A DNA stretch of 56,769 bases from JBMNNS01 sp050942625 (GCA_050942625.1 JBMNNS010000002.1:1-56769); one strand, 5' to 3'; positions 1 through 8,633 are shown, numbered from the stretch's first letter. The notes: generated by a model not told the origin, from the sequence alone. Numbers and translations: made by a program.

Positions 1-302
1 AACTAAAACGAGCATTGAAGAAAACGGCATAATGAGGATTTGTTTCAGTTTAGGTTGTACTTTTTATTGACGTAGTACCATTTCTATAATAGATCTATAA
101 TAGTTTCTGAATTTGTCGTTAGTTTTACAGGTGGCATGGGACTACAAGGGTATTTTTATTATTATTATTGCTAAATTATATCGAAAAAATAGAGAACCTT
201 TTCTATTACCCCGGCCATAGGGGTTATAGTAGTCAATACCTAGTTCTTTTTTAACTATTTTTCTATAGTGGTTTTTTCTTCTTTAACCGAATATTAAATA
301 TA
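1..302. other. AT-rich gap, no gene seen
   Basis: No open frame with a ribosome binding site is visible. The stretch is very AT-rich. A short inverted repeat (ACCCC at about 208 and GGGGT at about 220) lies beyond the stop of the minus-strand phosphodiesterase gene, but it has no following T-run, so it is at best a weak terminator. TATAAT-like hexamers at 87 and 98 have no -35 partner at normal spacing. Confidence 0.5.
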
Positions 303-1097
303 TTAATAGGTTAATAAATTGTCACATCTTTGAGCTATTCTTTCAATCCTGAGTGCCTTTCCGCTCTGGGAATCAATTTGAAGATAGATCCCGTTTAATA
401 GGCCTTCCCCATCAGCCAAACGCCATTTTGTAGGTAAGCCTGTTAAAAATCTATCTAAAACCAAATCCGGGTCCAAACCCAAAACTGAATTATAGGGCCC
501 TACCATACCTGCATCGCTAATGTAGGCGGTCCCTTCATCATAAATTTTTTCATCAGCAGTTTGTACATGGGTGTGTGTTCCCAAAACAGCACTGACTTTG
601 CCCTTTAAGAACCAACCCATGGCAATTTTCTCTGAGGTGGCCTCAGCGTGAAAATCCACTATAATATTTGGTGTAACCTTTTGTAAAAGGGCAACTTCCT
701 TAGCAGCAACCAGGAAAGGGCACTCTGCCGGAGACATAAAAATCCGTCCAATTAGGTTCAGGATACCCACAAAATGATCGCCACACTGAATCACAGTGGA
801 TCCCTTCCCGGGTGCAGATGCAGACATATTGGCAGGCCTTAACAGTCGTTTTTCCTCATTGATAAATTTTAATATTTCCCTTCTTTCCCACACATGATTA
901 CCGGTGGTAACAACATCGATTCCGTCCTTAAATAACTCTTTTAGGATGGGCAAAGTGATACCCTTGCCACCTGCGGCATTTTCACCATTGGCAATGACTA
1001 AATCTATTTCATAAAATTCTATCAATTGGGGCAATAAATTTTTAACTATCTTCCTTCCCGGGCGACCTACAATATCCCCCAAAAATAAAATATTCAT
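303..1097 (-). CDS. ymdB: YmdB-family metallophosphoesterase (TIGR00282)
   Basis: A 264-residue calcineurin-like phosphoesterase of the YmdB family, whose studied members hydrolyse 2',3'- and 3',5'-cyclic nucleotides and affect biofilm and sporulation decisions in Bacillus. The dinuclear metal ligands are all visible: D8 in LGDIVGR, E39-N40 in ANGENAAGG, N67-H68 in TTGNHVW, then VDFHAEATSEK and GTHTHVQT. Length matches the family. The ATG start is the natural one because the LGD motif follows directly. In many Firmicutes ymdB sits between rny and spoVS; neither is visible here. No soluble partner or signal peptide is seen, so it should act in the cytoplasm. The function call is firm, the physiological role is inferred from homologues. 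Confidence 0.93.
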   Translation of the reverse strand: MNILFLGDIVGRPGRKIVKNLLPQLIEFYEIDLVIANGENAAGGKGITLPILKELFKDGIDVVTTGNHVWERREILKFINEEKRLLRPANMSASAPGKGSTVIQCGDHFVGILNLIGRIFMSPAECPFLVAAKEVALLQKVTPNIIVDFHAEATSEKIAMGWFLKGKVSAVLGTHTHVQTADEKIYDEGTAYISDAGMVGPYNSVLGLDPDLVLDRFLTGLPTKWRLADGEGLLNGIYLQIDSQSGKALRIERIAQRCDNLLTY

Positions 1098-1250
1098 TTT
1101 TTCACCCCGATTAGCTTTTATTTGGCAAAATCCTATGTTTCTTTATTTTGAAGTAAACAACCACGTTCTTTTTCCCCATTTTAAACAACCTCCCAGATCT
1201 CCCAGATTAATTGTTATATTTTGTTAAACAAAAAATACTCACTACGAATA

Positions 1251-1316
1251 AAAACAAGGACTTCCAAGAAATCATACCTGAAACCATACCTACGAGATCT
1301 CGAAAATCCTTGTTTT
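1251..1316 (-). terminator. Probable terminator with a long loop, after the rubrerythrin gene
   Basis: AAAACAAGGA at 1251-1260 is the exact reverse complement of TCCTTGTTTT at 1307-1316. Read on the minus strand the second arm runs into TTTTTATT. The loop holds a second palindrome, CGAGATCTCG. It lies just beyond the rubrerythrin stop. The long loop makes it less certain than a classic hairpin. The rest of the 1098-1435 gap shows no gene. Confidence 0.45.
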
Positions 1317-1435
1317 ATAGGCTCCAAGCCTGAGATTTATAAGGTATTTAAAAAGCACAATCAAAGTTTTTGACCATCATAGCACCTTAATGTCAACCTA
1401 TTATCAGCAAGTACTCAGGCGAAGCAATTACCTTT

Positions 1436-2008
1436 TTACCAGTTTTCCGCAATTAACTCAAAGTAGGACTGGGGATGGGCACAGGCAGGACATTCCTGGG
1501 GAGCCTCTTTTCCTTCGTGCCGGTAACCGCAGTTACGACAGCCCCAGGTTACTTCAACATCCTTTTTAAAGACTCTGCCAGTTTCAACATTAGAAAGAAG
1601 GGCAGCAAAACGTTTTTCGTGCTGTTTTTCTGCTACGGCAATCGCTTCAAAAACGGTGGCAATATCATTAAAACCCTCTTCCCTTGCCACCTGGGCAAAA
1701 GCAGGGTACATATCAGCCCATTCCTCATGCTCCCCATCCACAGAGGCTTTTAGATTTTCCAGGGTTGTTCCAATGATTCCAGCTGGGAAAGAAGCCTGGA
1801 TTTCAACTTCCCCTCCTTTTAAAAACTTAAATAGCCGCTTGGCGTGTTCTTTTTCCTGGTTTGCCGTTTCCTCGAAAATAGCTGAAATCTGCATATAACC
1901 CTCATTCCTCGCCTTGCTGGAAAAGTAGTTATAGCGGTTTCTTGCCTGCGACTCACCAGCGAAAGCAGTTAAAATATTTTTTTCTGTTTTACTTCCCTTT
2001 AGTTCCAT
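1436..2008 (-). CDS. rbr: Rubrerythrin
   Basis: A 190-residue rubrerythrin that reduces hydrogen peroxide in anaerobes. The N-terminal ferritin-like four-helix domain carries diiron motifs (ETANQEKEH, AREEG, AVAEKQHEKR). The C-terminal rubredoxin domain shows two CxxC pairs, CRNCGY and CPACAH, for the Fe(SCys)4 centre that passes electrons to the diiron site. I chose the ATG at 2008 because AGGGAGTG lies just upstream; a longer in-frame extension to 2044 has no ribosome binding site and is not conserved. A sigma-A-like promoter lies at 2072-2100. It stands alone, flanked by divergent or terminated genes. A cytoplasmic oxidative-stress role fits the strict-anaerobe character of the window. Confidence 0.96.
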   Translation of the reverse strand: MELKGSKTEKNILTAFAGESQARNRYNYFSSKARNEGYMQISAIFEETANQEKEHAKRLFKFLKGGEVEIQASFPAGIIGTTLENLKASVDGEHEEWADMYPAFAQVAREEGFNDIATVFEAIAVAEKQHEKRFAALLSNVETGRVFKKDVEVTWGCRNCGYRHEGKEAPQECPACAHPQSYFELIAENW

Positions 2009-2071
2009 ATTTACACTCCCTTTAATGATTATATTAAATCCCATTTTATTATGGTTCCACGATGTTCCTAT

Positions 2072-2100
2072 AATATATCTTGTTTACAGATATTTTGCAA
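2072..2100 (-). promoter_or_regulatory. Predicted promoter for rubrerythrin
   Basis: On the minus strand TTGCAA (2095-2100) and TATATT (2072-2077) are 17 bp apart. The leader to the rubrerythrin start is about 55 nt. No PerR-box-like palindrome was identified with confidence. Confidence 0.5.
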
Positions 2101-2250
2101 TTTTTTTGGAAAGATATACATAATTAAAAAGGGAAACCAGACTGAAATCCCGAAATTTTAAATTGACAACAAACCCTTAAAGGATGGGAAGACCCTGTAA
2201 ATTTGGATTTTAAAATGCAAAAACATCGCATTTTAAGGAAAGGAATTTTT

Positions 2251-2811
2251 ATGAAAGACGTACCTACTATCAAGGATTACCGTTTATCAGCTTACTTTCA
2301 AGAACTTTCAGCGGACTCCCTTTACCCAAGCGCTGGCTCATCCTCTGCAATAACTGCTGCCCATGCCGCAGCCCTTTTTGCCATGGCTTGTAGAGTAAAC
2401 CTGCGCAAAATTGAAACATCGTCAAATGAAAAGATTGAAAAAGAGCAGAAAACCTTCTGGCAAAAAACTTTGTTTAAGGCAGACCTTCTTTTGGAACAAT
2501 CCCTTGCCCTTGCCCAGGAGGATGGTTTTGCAATCAAAAATTTTTTTGAGGGAGCCTCAAAGGGTGCCGAAAAGGCAACCACCGTTCCGCTGCAAATTGC
2601 CCATTGTGCAGGGGAAATTATCACCTTAATTAGAAGCGCCTTTCCCAGATCCTATGCCCCCGTTCGGGCAGATATTGAATGTGCCCGCTGCCTGGCAGAG
2701 GGTAGCAAAAAAGCCGCACTCACTGTAGCACGCTACAATCTTCAACTGCTTGAACAAGAGCTATTGGAGGATTATACCAAAAAAATATTGGAACTAGAAC
2801 AAGTATTTTAA
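2251..2811 (+). CDS. Cyclodeaminase/cyclohydrolase family protein
   Basis: A 186-residue protein of the formiminotransferase-cyclodeaminase C-terminal (FTCD_C) family, which act on formimino- or methenyl-tetrahydrofolate. It shows the family pattern near the N-terminus (SADSLYPSAGSSSAITAAHAAALFAMACR, here split over residues about 17-45) and the long helical hairpins. The usual glycine-rich PGGGS is altered to YPSAGSSS, so activity is not certain. The ATG at 2251 follows AAGGAAAGGA at ideal spacing; an upstream in-frame TTG at 2203 lacks a site. It stands alone with no folate genes around it. In Clostridia such stand-alone copies are often annotated as methenyltetrahydrofolate cyclohydrolase, but this is inference. 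Confidence 0.75.
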   Translation: MKDVPTIKDYRLSAYFQELSADSLYPSAGSSSAITAAHAAALFAMACRVNLRKIETSSNEKIEKEQKTFWQKTLFKADLLLEQSLALAQEDGFAIKNFFEGASKGAEKATTVPLQIAHCAGEIITLIRSAFPRSYAPVRADIECARCLAEGSKKAALTVARYNLQLLEQELLEDYTKKILELEQVF

Positions 2812-2921
2812 TTTTTTAACAACTAATATCATGCTTGAAATTCAGGGGTTAGCTAAAGAACTTTTTCTGATCCCCTTCCCACCTCATTGCTATATACTTT
2901 TTGGTTGAATGACAGGCGAGT

Positions 2922-5618
2922 TTACACAGTTGGTTTTGAACCGTAAATTGTTTCAAAAACAAGCCTGGATAAATTCTCAATCGAAAAGGGCTTTTTAATA
3001 GCCCCTTTAAATCCAAAGTTCAGGTAATTATTCAATACTGGATCATTAGAATAACCACTGTAAACAATGGCTTTAACATTTGGATCCCTTTTTAACAATT
3101 CCCTGATAGTATCCCTGCCACCTAAGCCGCCCGGTACAGTCAAATCCATGATCACGAGATCATAACGCCAACCCTTTTTAAAAGCATCAGTGTATTTTTC
3201 AATAGCTTCTTCCCCGTCCCTGGAAAAGATAACATCATAACCTAGAGAGGATAACATTTCACCGGTGACTTTTAAAACAGTTTCATCATCATCCATAAGC
3301 AATATTGTTCCTTCTCCATATATTATATCTTCTTGCCTGGTAGCAGTCCCACCGGTGTCTGAGCAAACCGGAAGAAAGATATAAAAAGTTGTTCCAAATC
3401 CCATTTTGGATTCTACGCTTAAATGGCCGCCATGTTTTTTAATTATTGAATAGGAAGTAGCCAGGCCCAGGCCACTCCCTTTTTGTTTTGTAGTAAAAAA
3501 GGGATCAAATATTTTAATAAGATTTTTTTCTTCTATACCAGTACCCCTGTCCTTAATAGCAATTTTAAGATAGGGCCCTTCCTTTAGCGGTATATAAAAA
3601 TCCTTTTTTTCCGGTTCTACCATAACATTTTTTGCAAAAATGTCAATTACACCGCCATCAGGCATAGCCTGAACAGCATTGATCACAATATTATTTAAAA
3701 CCTGACAAAACTGGCCTTCATCTACCTCCACCATTTTAAGATCATTTTCAATAAAAAAATTACAACGGACATTTGAGCCACTTAAAGTAAAATTTACATT
3801 ATCTATAATTAAATTTTGTATAAATATTTTTTTCTTATCTGGTTTTCTGCCTCTTGCAAGGGTAAATAATTGGTTTGAAAGAATTTTAGCCTGATGAACT
3901 GCTTTTTCTATACTTCCCAATTTTTCATTGATTTTACTGTAATCATTTTTATAGAGCCTGACTAAAGAAATATTACCCAGCAGAATTGCCAGGTAATTAT
4001 TAAAGTCATGAGCAATACCACCCGCAAGCATGCTTATTGATTCAAATTTATCAGCTTTTATAATTTCTTCCTCCATTTTTTTTAGTCCCGTAACATCAGT
4101 CATCAAGGCCAGGTCGGCAGGATGGCCCTCCCAATTAACTTTTACGGAGTTTGCCGATACCAATTTTATGCTGCCGTCCAATGTCTTGATTCTATAGGTA
4201 TAGGGGTTTTGCACCTTTTTTCCCTCAATTATATTTTTATACCGGTTTCTAACTAGAACCTGATCGTCGGGGTAAACATATCCAAAATAATCTGTAGAGA
4301 GCATCTCGTCCACAGAACAGTTGAAAAGCTGGACTGCCATGGGGTTTACATATTTTATAAGACCATCTTGAACCACAATGATAGCCTCATTGGCATTATT
4401 CACCAAAAGGCTGTAACGTTCTTCAGAAACCCGCAATTGTTTTTCGATCTGTTTCCGTTCTGTGATATCGGCCCCAAAAGCAATAGAGCCAATAGTTTTA
4501 CCGGCCTCTATGAGTCTATTGGAATGCCATAAAATGGTACGTGACTGCCCGTCTTTTCTTTGGATTTCCGTTTCATAATTTTCTATCCTCTTTCCTTTAT
4601 GGATTACATCATGAATTATTTCACTATTTTTTGCATAGCATTCGGGATCAGGGTAAAACCATTTCCATATCCTATCATGACCTATTATTTCTTCAGCCCG
4701 GTAACCGCTAATCTGTTCAGCAGCTTTATTGAAATAAGTAACGTTACCTTTTTCATCCAGCGTATTTATCCATACGGCGGTGGTGTCCAGCATTCCTTCC
4801 AATAAAACAGCCAATTTATTTCTGTCTTTTTTGAGTTTTTCTTGCATCTTTTTATATTCAGTAATATCAGTAGCTATTTCTAGCCTTACCATCCGCCCAT
4901 CTATCCATTGCAAAGCTATGTCCCGACAATCAAACCACCTGCCATTTTTTCTATTCATAAATTCCCAGCGGTAAACCCCTGTTGGCCGGCCAAAAGAATC
5001 AAGCAACTTGTCATTTGTGCAAAACTCACAAGGTCCAGTTTCGTTTCCCTGGATAACCTGCCAGCATTTTTTTCCAATAGCATTGCTTAAAGTATCCTTC
5101 CCCCATCGGTTTACAAATAATATGTCATATGTTTCCATGTCAGCAACATAAACAAAAGCATCTATCGCATCCAATACCGTAAAAAGGCTCTGAAATGTTC
5201 CCTGGTTGATTCCGAATGACGCCACTTCATGGTTCCTTTTACCTAAAATATGAAAAACTACAGCAAAATGGCCGTTTTCATTACTGTAAGCAGTTATTTC
5301 ATACTGACGCCCCAGTGGTTTGTGGAAGTACTCAAAGCAAATTTTCTTTCCTGTTCGTGCTACTTTACTAAAAATACCGATCCAATCAAAAGCTGCCTTT
5401 TTAATCCCCGGAAAAACCTCTGAAGCTTTTTTGCCGATTATATTCCCTGTTGTTATCCCTACCATTTCAGAAAAGGCGGAATTTACATAAAGAAAAAGAT
5501 GATCTTCTGGGTTCCCTTCACTGTCTGTTATTACCCGACAATAGGCGAAAGCATCAGGCAAATTTTCAATTAACAAGCGATATCTTTCTTCCATTAACAA
5601 GTGATATCTTTCTTCCAT
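2922..5618 (-). CDS. Multi-PAS hybrid histidine kinase with C-terminal receiver
   Basis: An 898-residue cytoplasmic hybrid kinase. In order: about four PAS/PAC domains over residues 10-520, a HisKA domain with the phosphoacceptor motif AGGIAHDFNNYLAILLGN, a HATPase_c domain (N box NNIVINAVQAM, G boxes DRGTGIEEKNL and GSGLGLATSYSIIKKHGG) and a receiver domain (acidic ILLMDDDE, phosphoacceptor Asp in VIMDLTVPG, Lys in KKPF). No transmembrane segment is seen, so the signal is probably internal (redox, ligand or light through PAS). GGAGG is placed for the ATG at 5618; an in-frame TTG 18 bp upstream would put that site inside the gene. The first codons are a tandem 24-bp duplication (MEERYHLL/MEERYRLL). 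No cognate regulator gene is adjacent, so it is an orphan. Confidence 0.9.
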   Translation of the reverse strand: MEERYHLLMEERYRLLIENLPDAFAYCRVITDSEGNPEDHLFLYVNSAFSEMVGITTGNIIGKKASEVFPGIKKAAFDWIGIFSKVARTGKKICFEYFHKPLGRQYEITAYSNENGHFAVVFHILGKRNHEVASFGINQGTFQSLFTVLDAIDAFVYVADMETYDILFVNRWGKDTLSNAIGKKCWQVIQGNETGPCEFCTNDKLLDSFGRPTGVYRWEFMNRKNGRWFDCRDIALQWIDGRMVRLEIATDITEYKKMQEKLKKDRNKLAVLLEGMLDTTAVWINTLDEKGNVTYFNKAAEQISGYRAEEIIGHDRIWKWFYPDPECYAKNSEIIHDVIHKGKRIENYETEIQRKDGQSRTILWHSNRLIEAGKTIGSIAFGADITERKQIEKQLRVSEERYSLLVNNANEAIIVVQDGLIKYVNPMAVQLFNCSVDEMLSTDYFGYVYPDDQVLVRNRYKNIIEGKKVQNPYTYRIKTLDGSIKLVSANSVKVNWEGHPADLALMTDVTGLKKMEEEIIKADKFESISMLAGGIAHDFNNYLAILLGNISLVRLYKNDYSKINEKLGSIEKAVHQAKILSNQLFTLARGRKPDKKKIFIQNLIIDNVNFTLSGSNVRCNFFIENDLKMVEVDEGQFCQVLNNIVINAVQAMPDGGVIDIFAKNVMVEPEKKDFYIPLKEGPYLKIAIKDRGTGIEEKNLIKIFDPFFTTKQKGSGLGLATSYSIIKKHGGHLSVESKMGFGTTFYIFLPVCSDTGGTATRQEDIIYGEGTILLMDDDETVLKVTGEMLSSLGYDVIFSRDGEEAIEKYTDAFKKGWRYDLVIMDLTVPGGLGGRDTIRELLKRDPNVKAIVYSGYSNDPVLNNYLNFGFKGAIKKPFSIENLSRLVFETIYGSKPTV
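5573..5618 (-). repeat. Tandem 24-bp duplication at the kinase start
   Basis: Two nearly identical 24-bp units, differing mainly at one base (AACAAGCGATATC versus AACAAGTGATATC on the plus strand), encode the repeated MEERYxLL at the kinase N-terminus. The second copy gives an extra in-frame ATG without its own ribosome binding site. Confidence 0.8.
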
Positions 5619-5818
5619 AAATTCCTCCAGGCACAAAAACTGTCAGACTTTTTCAGAAAGTAAATATGCATCCTCCACCATACACGTTAGTTTCTTCAAT
5701 AACTGTTTCCTCAATGGCTAAATTCCCAGGTTTTTAATTTATTCTATAAGGTATTGAAATTATCCTGCAAAATTTTCCAAAAATCTGTTCCGGGGCCCGA
5801 AAGTAACTGCAAATAAAT

Positions 5819-5843
5819 AGCCGGCCAAATAAACCGACCGGCT
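5819..5843. terminator. Hairpin, possible bidirectional terminator
   Basis: AGCCGGCC and GACCGGCT form a stem (one mismatch) around AAATAAACC. On the plus strand TTTGTTTT follows; on the minus strand ATTTATTTG follows. It lies downstream of the small minus-strand genes at 5942-6238 and well upstream of the kinase, so it most likely ends the small-gene transcript. Confidence 0.5.
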
Positions 5844-5941
5844 TTGTTTTCGTTGAATCCAGGTTGCATGATTACAAGCCCTGAATTTAATTTCATTTTT
5901 GGAACATTTATGCCTTTGTTTTTTAGTCTTCAAAGGCTTCA

Positions 5942-6088
5942 CTAACATTCCATACCTTCCAAACGTTCCCGACGAGATCCGGGCTTGGCTTGAGGGTTTT
6001 CTTTCCGGGCACTTTCCAGGGCCCCTACCTCTACGTTTTTCCTTTTAACCACCGGTCTTTGGCACCCCGGTTCAAATTCTTGTGGCAT
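5942..6088 (-). CDS. Small hypothetical protein, 48 residues
   Basis: An open frame of 48 codons with an ATG preceded by a near-perfect AAGGAGGG site at 7-8 nt. The product starts MPQEFEPGCQ and ends EGMEC; it is hydrophilic, rich in Arg, Lys and Glu, has two cysteines (one at the C-terminus) and no membrane segment. I do not recognise the family. It lies on the same strand downstream of the CBS-domain gene and the 24-codon frame at 6164-6238, with a terminator-like hairpin beyond it. The strong ribosome binding site is the main evidence; coding by chance cannot be excluded at this length. Confidence 0.5.
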   Translation of the reverse strand: MPQEFEPGCQRPVVKRKNVEVGALESARKENPQAKPGSRRERLEGMEC

Positions 6089-6132
6089 TTTTAGCCCTCC
6101 TTTTCAAGGCTTTTCAAAAAAACAATACCGCT

Positions 6133-6149
6133 ATCCACCAACGGTGGAT
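6133..6149 (-). other. Short hairpin between two small open frames
   Basis: ATCCACC and GGTGGAT form a perfect 7-bp stem with a 3-nt loop. On the minus strand a run of seven T follows about ten bases later, so it could attenuate transcription into the 48-residue gene. Confidence 0.4.
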
Positions 6150-6163
6150 GCTCAGTAAAACAC

Positions 6164-6238
6164 TCAACATCCTGCTGCCGTAGTAATTATTAACATACTG
6201 ATCAGGATTATGGTCAATACAGCTACAACTTTCGGCAG
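6164..6238 (-). CDS. Possible 24-residue hydrophobic peptide with CTG start
   Basis: Just beyond the CBS gene stop, AGGAGG is followed 8 nt later by CTG and 24 codons. The peptide would be one membrane-spanning segment (VVAVLTIILISMLIITT) ending in Ala-Ala-Gly-Cys. There is no ATG, GTG or TTG at good spacing, so the gene stands or falls on a rare CTG start. The strong site with a hydrophobic frame behind it is suggestive, no more. Confidence 0.3.
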   Translation of the reverse strand: MPKVVAVLTIILISMLIITTAAGC

Positions 6239-6278
6239 GGTTGACCCCTCCTTTCCTGGTCAACTGCTGGTAATGTGT

Positions 6279-6977
6279 TTACTTATTTATACTAAAAATA
6301 TCCCAAAGAGTAATTATACCCAAAAGAGGAGCATTGGGATCTTTATCTTCCGTAATGAGGATAGCTTCAAGGGATCGGTTTTTTAAAAACAAATCCTCTG
6401 CCTCATAAACAGTTGCATTTTCCGGCAAAAAGGATAAGTTGTTACTATTTTCCTTATATTCCAATACCCGTCCAATGCAGGTTTCTTCAATGAGCATCAT
6501 TTCTTCTCCTACTTTAACTTGAGACGCCAACCAACGGGCAATACACCGCTCTGTTAGTAAACCCATAAGGTGGCTTTCTCCATCATAGATTGGGAATTGG
6601 GAATAATTATTTTCTTTAATAAAAATCAATGGTTTGGATATTAGTTCCGTATCCGTAAAGGTAACAACTTTTTGCCGAAATGTAGGAATGACTAATGGGG
6701 GCTTTTCCAGGGCATTTGCAATTTCCTCAACCAAATTAACAATATCCTGGTGAGGTTCAGCAATTATATAATTTGGCTTTTTTTGTTCATGGACAAGAAC
6801 ATTTCTCAGTCTGGCAACCATAAGCAAATCTTTTCTATGTTTGGCAACAATCCTGTTTAGCCCAGCAGTTTTTTTTACGAGGGAAGAAAAACCCCTACTG
6901 TGGCAGCTGCCTGCTATTTCTCTTAAACACGCATCTATGCGATTGTAAGCGGCCAAAAAACGCAGTGCCTTACTCAT
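6279..6977 (-). CDS. CBS-domain protein with helical N-terminal domain
   Basis: A 232-residue soluble protein. Residues 1-90 are a helical domain rich in basic residues (RIVAKHRKDLLMVARLRNVLVHEQ), which resembles HEPN/Swt1-like or DUF4145-like domains, though I cannot assign it with certainty. Residues about 95-230 form a CBS pair (FIKENNYSQFPIYD ... GLLTERCIARWLA; TVYEAEDLFLKNRSLEAILIT ... LLGIITLWDIF), a module that usually binds adenine nucleotides. The ATG follows GGAAGGA. CBS proteins with a RNxxxH-like element (here RLRNVLVH) are commonly annotated as HEPN-like and may be RNA-directed, but this is inference. Two tiny open frames follow on the same strand. Confidence 0.75.
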   Translation of the reverse strand: MSKALRFLAAYNRIDACLREIAGSCHSRGFSSLVKKTAGLNRIVAKHRKDLLMVARLRNVLVHEQKKPNYIIAEPHQDIVNLVEEIANALEKPPLVIPTFRQKVVTFTDTELISKPLIFIKENNYSQFPIYDGESHLMGLLTERCIARWLASQVKVGEEMMLIEETCIGRVLEYKENSNNLSFLPENATVYEAEDLFLKNRSLEAILITEDKDPNAPLLGIITLWDIFSINK

Positions 6978-7054
6978 AATTTAATCCTTCCCTGGCTATG
7001 CTTGACTGCACCCCTTAGCGGGTTACAATAAAACGGTGTTCTGCTTTATATACT

Positions 7055-7895
7055 TTATATTTTTTCTGCCAATGTTTTGCCGAATTCTACTGCTGCTTCT
7101 TGTGCACCAGTGTCCGGATTCCATTGGCTTCTATATCCCTCACCAACAAGCTCGAAACCAATACTTTCCATCAATTCATTTATGATCTTAACGGATTCCC
7201 CACTCCAACCGTAACAACCAAAAGCTGCAGCCTTTTTCCCTTTGAACCTGAACCCCTTCATAAAATGGATAAAACCTGCAATTGAATGCAAAACATTGCT
7301 TGAAACGGTCGGCGAACCAACTAGAACTGCCTTTGATTTAAAAACCTCAGTAATCAAGTCGTTTTCATCACTTTTTGCAAGGTTATAAATCTTGATAACT
7401 ACATCTGGATCGATCGCTGTAATCCCCTCTGCAATTTTTTCAGCCAGTATTTTTGTCCCATTCCACATGGTGTCATAAATAATGGTAATTTGGTTTTCTT
7501 GGTAGTCATTTGCCCATTGAACATATTTTTCAATGATCTGCAGGGGGTTATCCCGCCAAATAACTCCATGGCTCGTCGCAATCATCTCAATCGGAAGATT
7601 CAACTTCGTGATTTCATCCAGCTTTCTTCTTAAAATGGCACTAAAGGGGGGCAAAATATTGGCATAATATTTAAGGGATTCATTAAAAAGATCACATTGA
7701 TCAACCTGATCATTAAACAGTTTTTCGGTTGCCAAATGCTGCCCAAAGGCATCATTACTAAAAAGTATGTTATCCTGGGTTAGATAAGTTGCCATGCTAT
7801 CTGGCCAATGCAACATGGGCATAGCCGTGAAAATGTTGCAGCTCCCAATCAACTTTTCCTACCCAGTAAACATTGTTTTTTACTTGCTTTTTCAA
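7055..7895 (-). pseudogene. FprA-type flavodiiron protein, internally deleted and frameshifted
   Basis: The remains of an A-type flavoprotein (oxygen/NO reductase). From a TTG at 7895, preceded by AGGAGG, one frame reads VKNNVYWVGKVDWELQHFHG, the standard FprA N-terminus. At about 7820 the homology jumps into another frame at PMLHWPDSMATY, which family members carry about 120 residues later, and continues to a normal C-terminus (metallo-lactamase rest with SNDAFGQH and SHGVIW, then a flavodoxin domain with YDTMWNGT and GCYGWSG). The missing part includes the HxExDH metal ligands, so no diiron site can form. The first frame stops soon after the junction. A frame from a TTG at 7852 covers the C-terminal 265 residues but has no ribosome binding site. 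A real deletion and an assembly error would look the same here. Confidence 0.85.
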
Positions 7896-7961
7896 CTGAA
7901 ATGCCTCCTAACCAAATTTTTGCCATTCATCTCGCAATAATAGCAGCTGTATTTTTCCGAT

Positions 7962-8633
7962 TTAACCCAGGACCAAATTGCAAAGTTTTTTTGGGGAAAG
8001 GATTTTCCCTTCTTTCATAACCCTCATACAGTCACCGGAAATTTCGTCTATAATGATGATCTGCCCCCTGGTTTCACCAAATTCCAGTTTAATGTCGATT
8101 AGTTCCATCCCTTTGGCGGCCAGATCTGCCTTAATCAAGGCTATAGCTTTTCGGGTAGTATTTTTGATCAGGCTTATAGCCTCCCTGCCCAGGATCTGTA
8201 GGGCAACAATTGTCTCTTCTGTAATAAGGGGATCACCAAGTTCATCGTCCTTGAGGGTGAATTCTATCAGTGATGGCAGGGGGGTTCCTTCCTGAATATA
8301 GCTACCATAGCGGCGTATAAAACTGCCATAAGCCTTTTCCCGGCAGATAACCTCAAGGTTAAAAGAATGTGCTTTTTTGACAACCATGCTTCTTTCTTCC
8401 AGACAGGCACTAATAAAATGGGTTGGCAAACCAGCTGCTTGTAGTAATTTGAAAAAATAAACACTAAGCTGTAAAGAGGCATTTCCCTTGCCGCCTATTT
8501 CCCCTATGACCTCATTTGCCCCAGGATCAATTTCCTTGCCTCTGCCTGTGACGGTGTCTTTAAAATAAAGCTGCAGATTGCCGTCCTCCCGTAGAAAAAC
8601 ATCCTTGGTTTTACCGCTGACTATTTTTTGCAA
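7962..8633 (-). CDS. purC: Phosphoribosylaminoimidazole-succinocarboxamide synthase (SAICAR synthetase)
   Basis: A 223-residue PurC, which joins aspartate to CAIR with ATP in purine synthesis. Family blocks are clear: the N-terminal SGKTKDVFL nucleotide loop, GKGNASLQLSVYFFKLLQAAGLPTHFI, EVICREKAYGSFIRRYG (substrate binding), LITEETI, and the C-terminal DIKLEFGETRGQIIIIDEISGDCMRV metal/substrate block. The start is TTG with AAAAGGGG 8 nt upstream; no ATG gives the conserved N-terminus. It is slightly short at the C-terminus relative to many PurC but has the full core. It is separate from purL (52.5-56.3 kb), so purine genes are scattered here. Confidence 0.93.
   Translation of the reverse strand: MQKIVSGKTKDVFLREDGNLQLYFKDTVTGRGKEIDPGANEVIGEIGGKGNASLQLSVYFFKLLQAAGLPTHFISACLEERSMVVKKAHSFNLEVICREKAYGSFIRRYGSYIQEGTPLPSLIEFTLKDDELGDPLITEETIVALQILGREAISLIKNTTRKAIALIKADLAAKGMELIDIKLEFGETRGQIIIIDEISGDCMRVMKEGKILSPKKLCNLVLG

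Noticed and set aside
61..110. TTGACG followed by two TATAAT-like boxes as a promoter
   Set aside because: Spacings are about 12 and 23 bp, both outside the normal range, and no plus-strand gene follows.
5760..5948. 62-codon frame on the minus strand overlapping the 48-residue gene's stop
   Set aside because: It runs through the hairpin at 5819-5843, has only a weak ribosome binding site and an unlikely, very basic composition.
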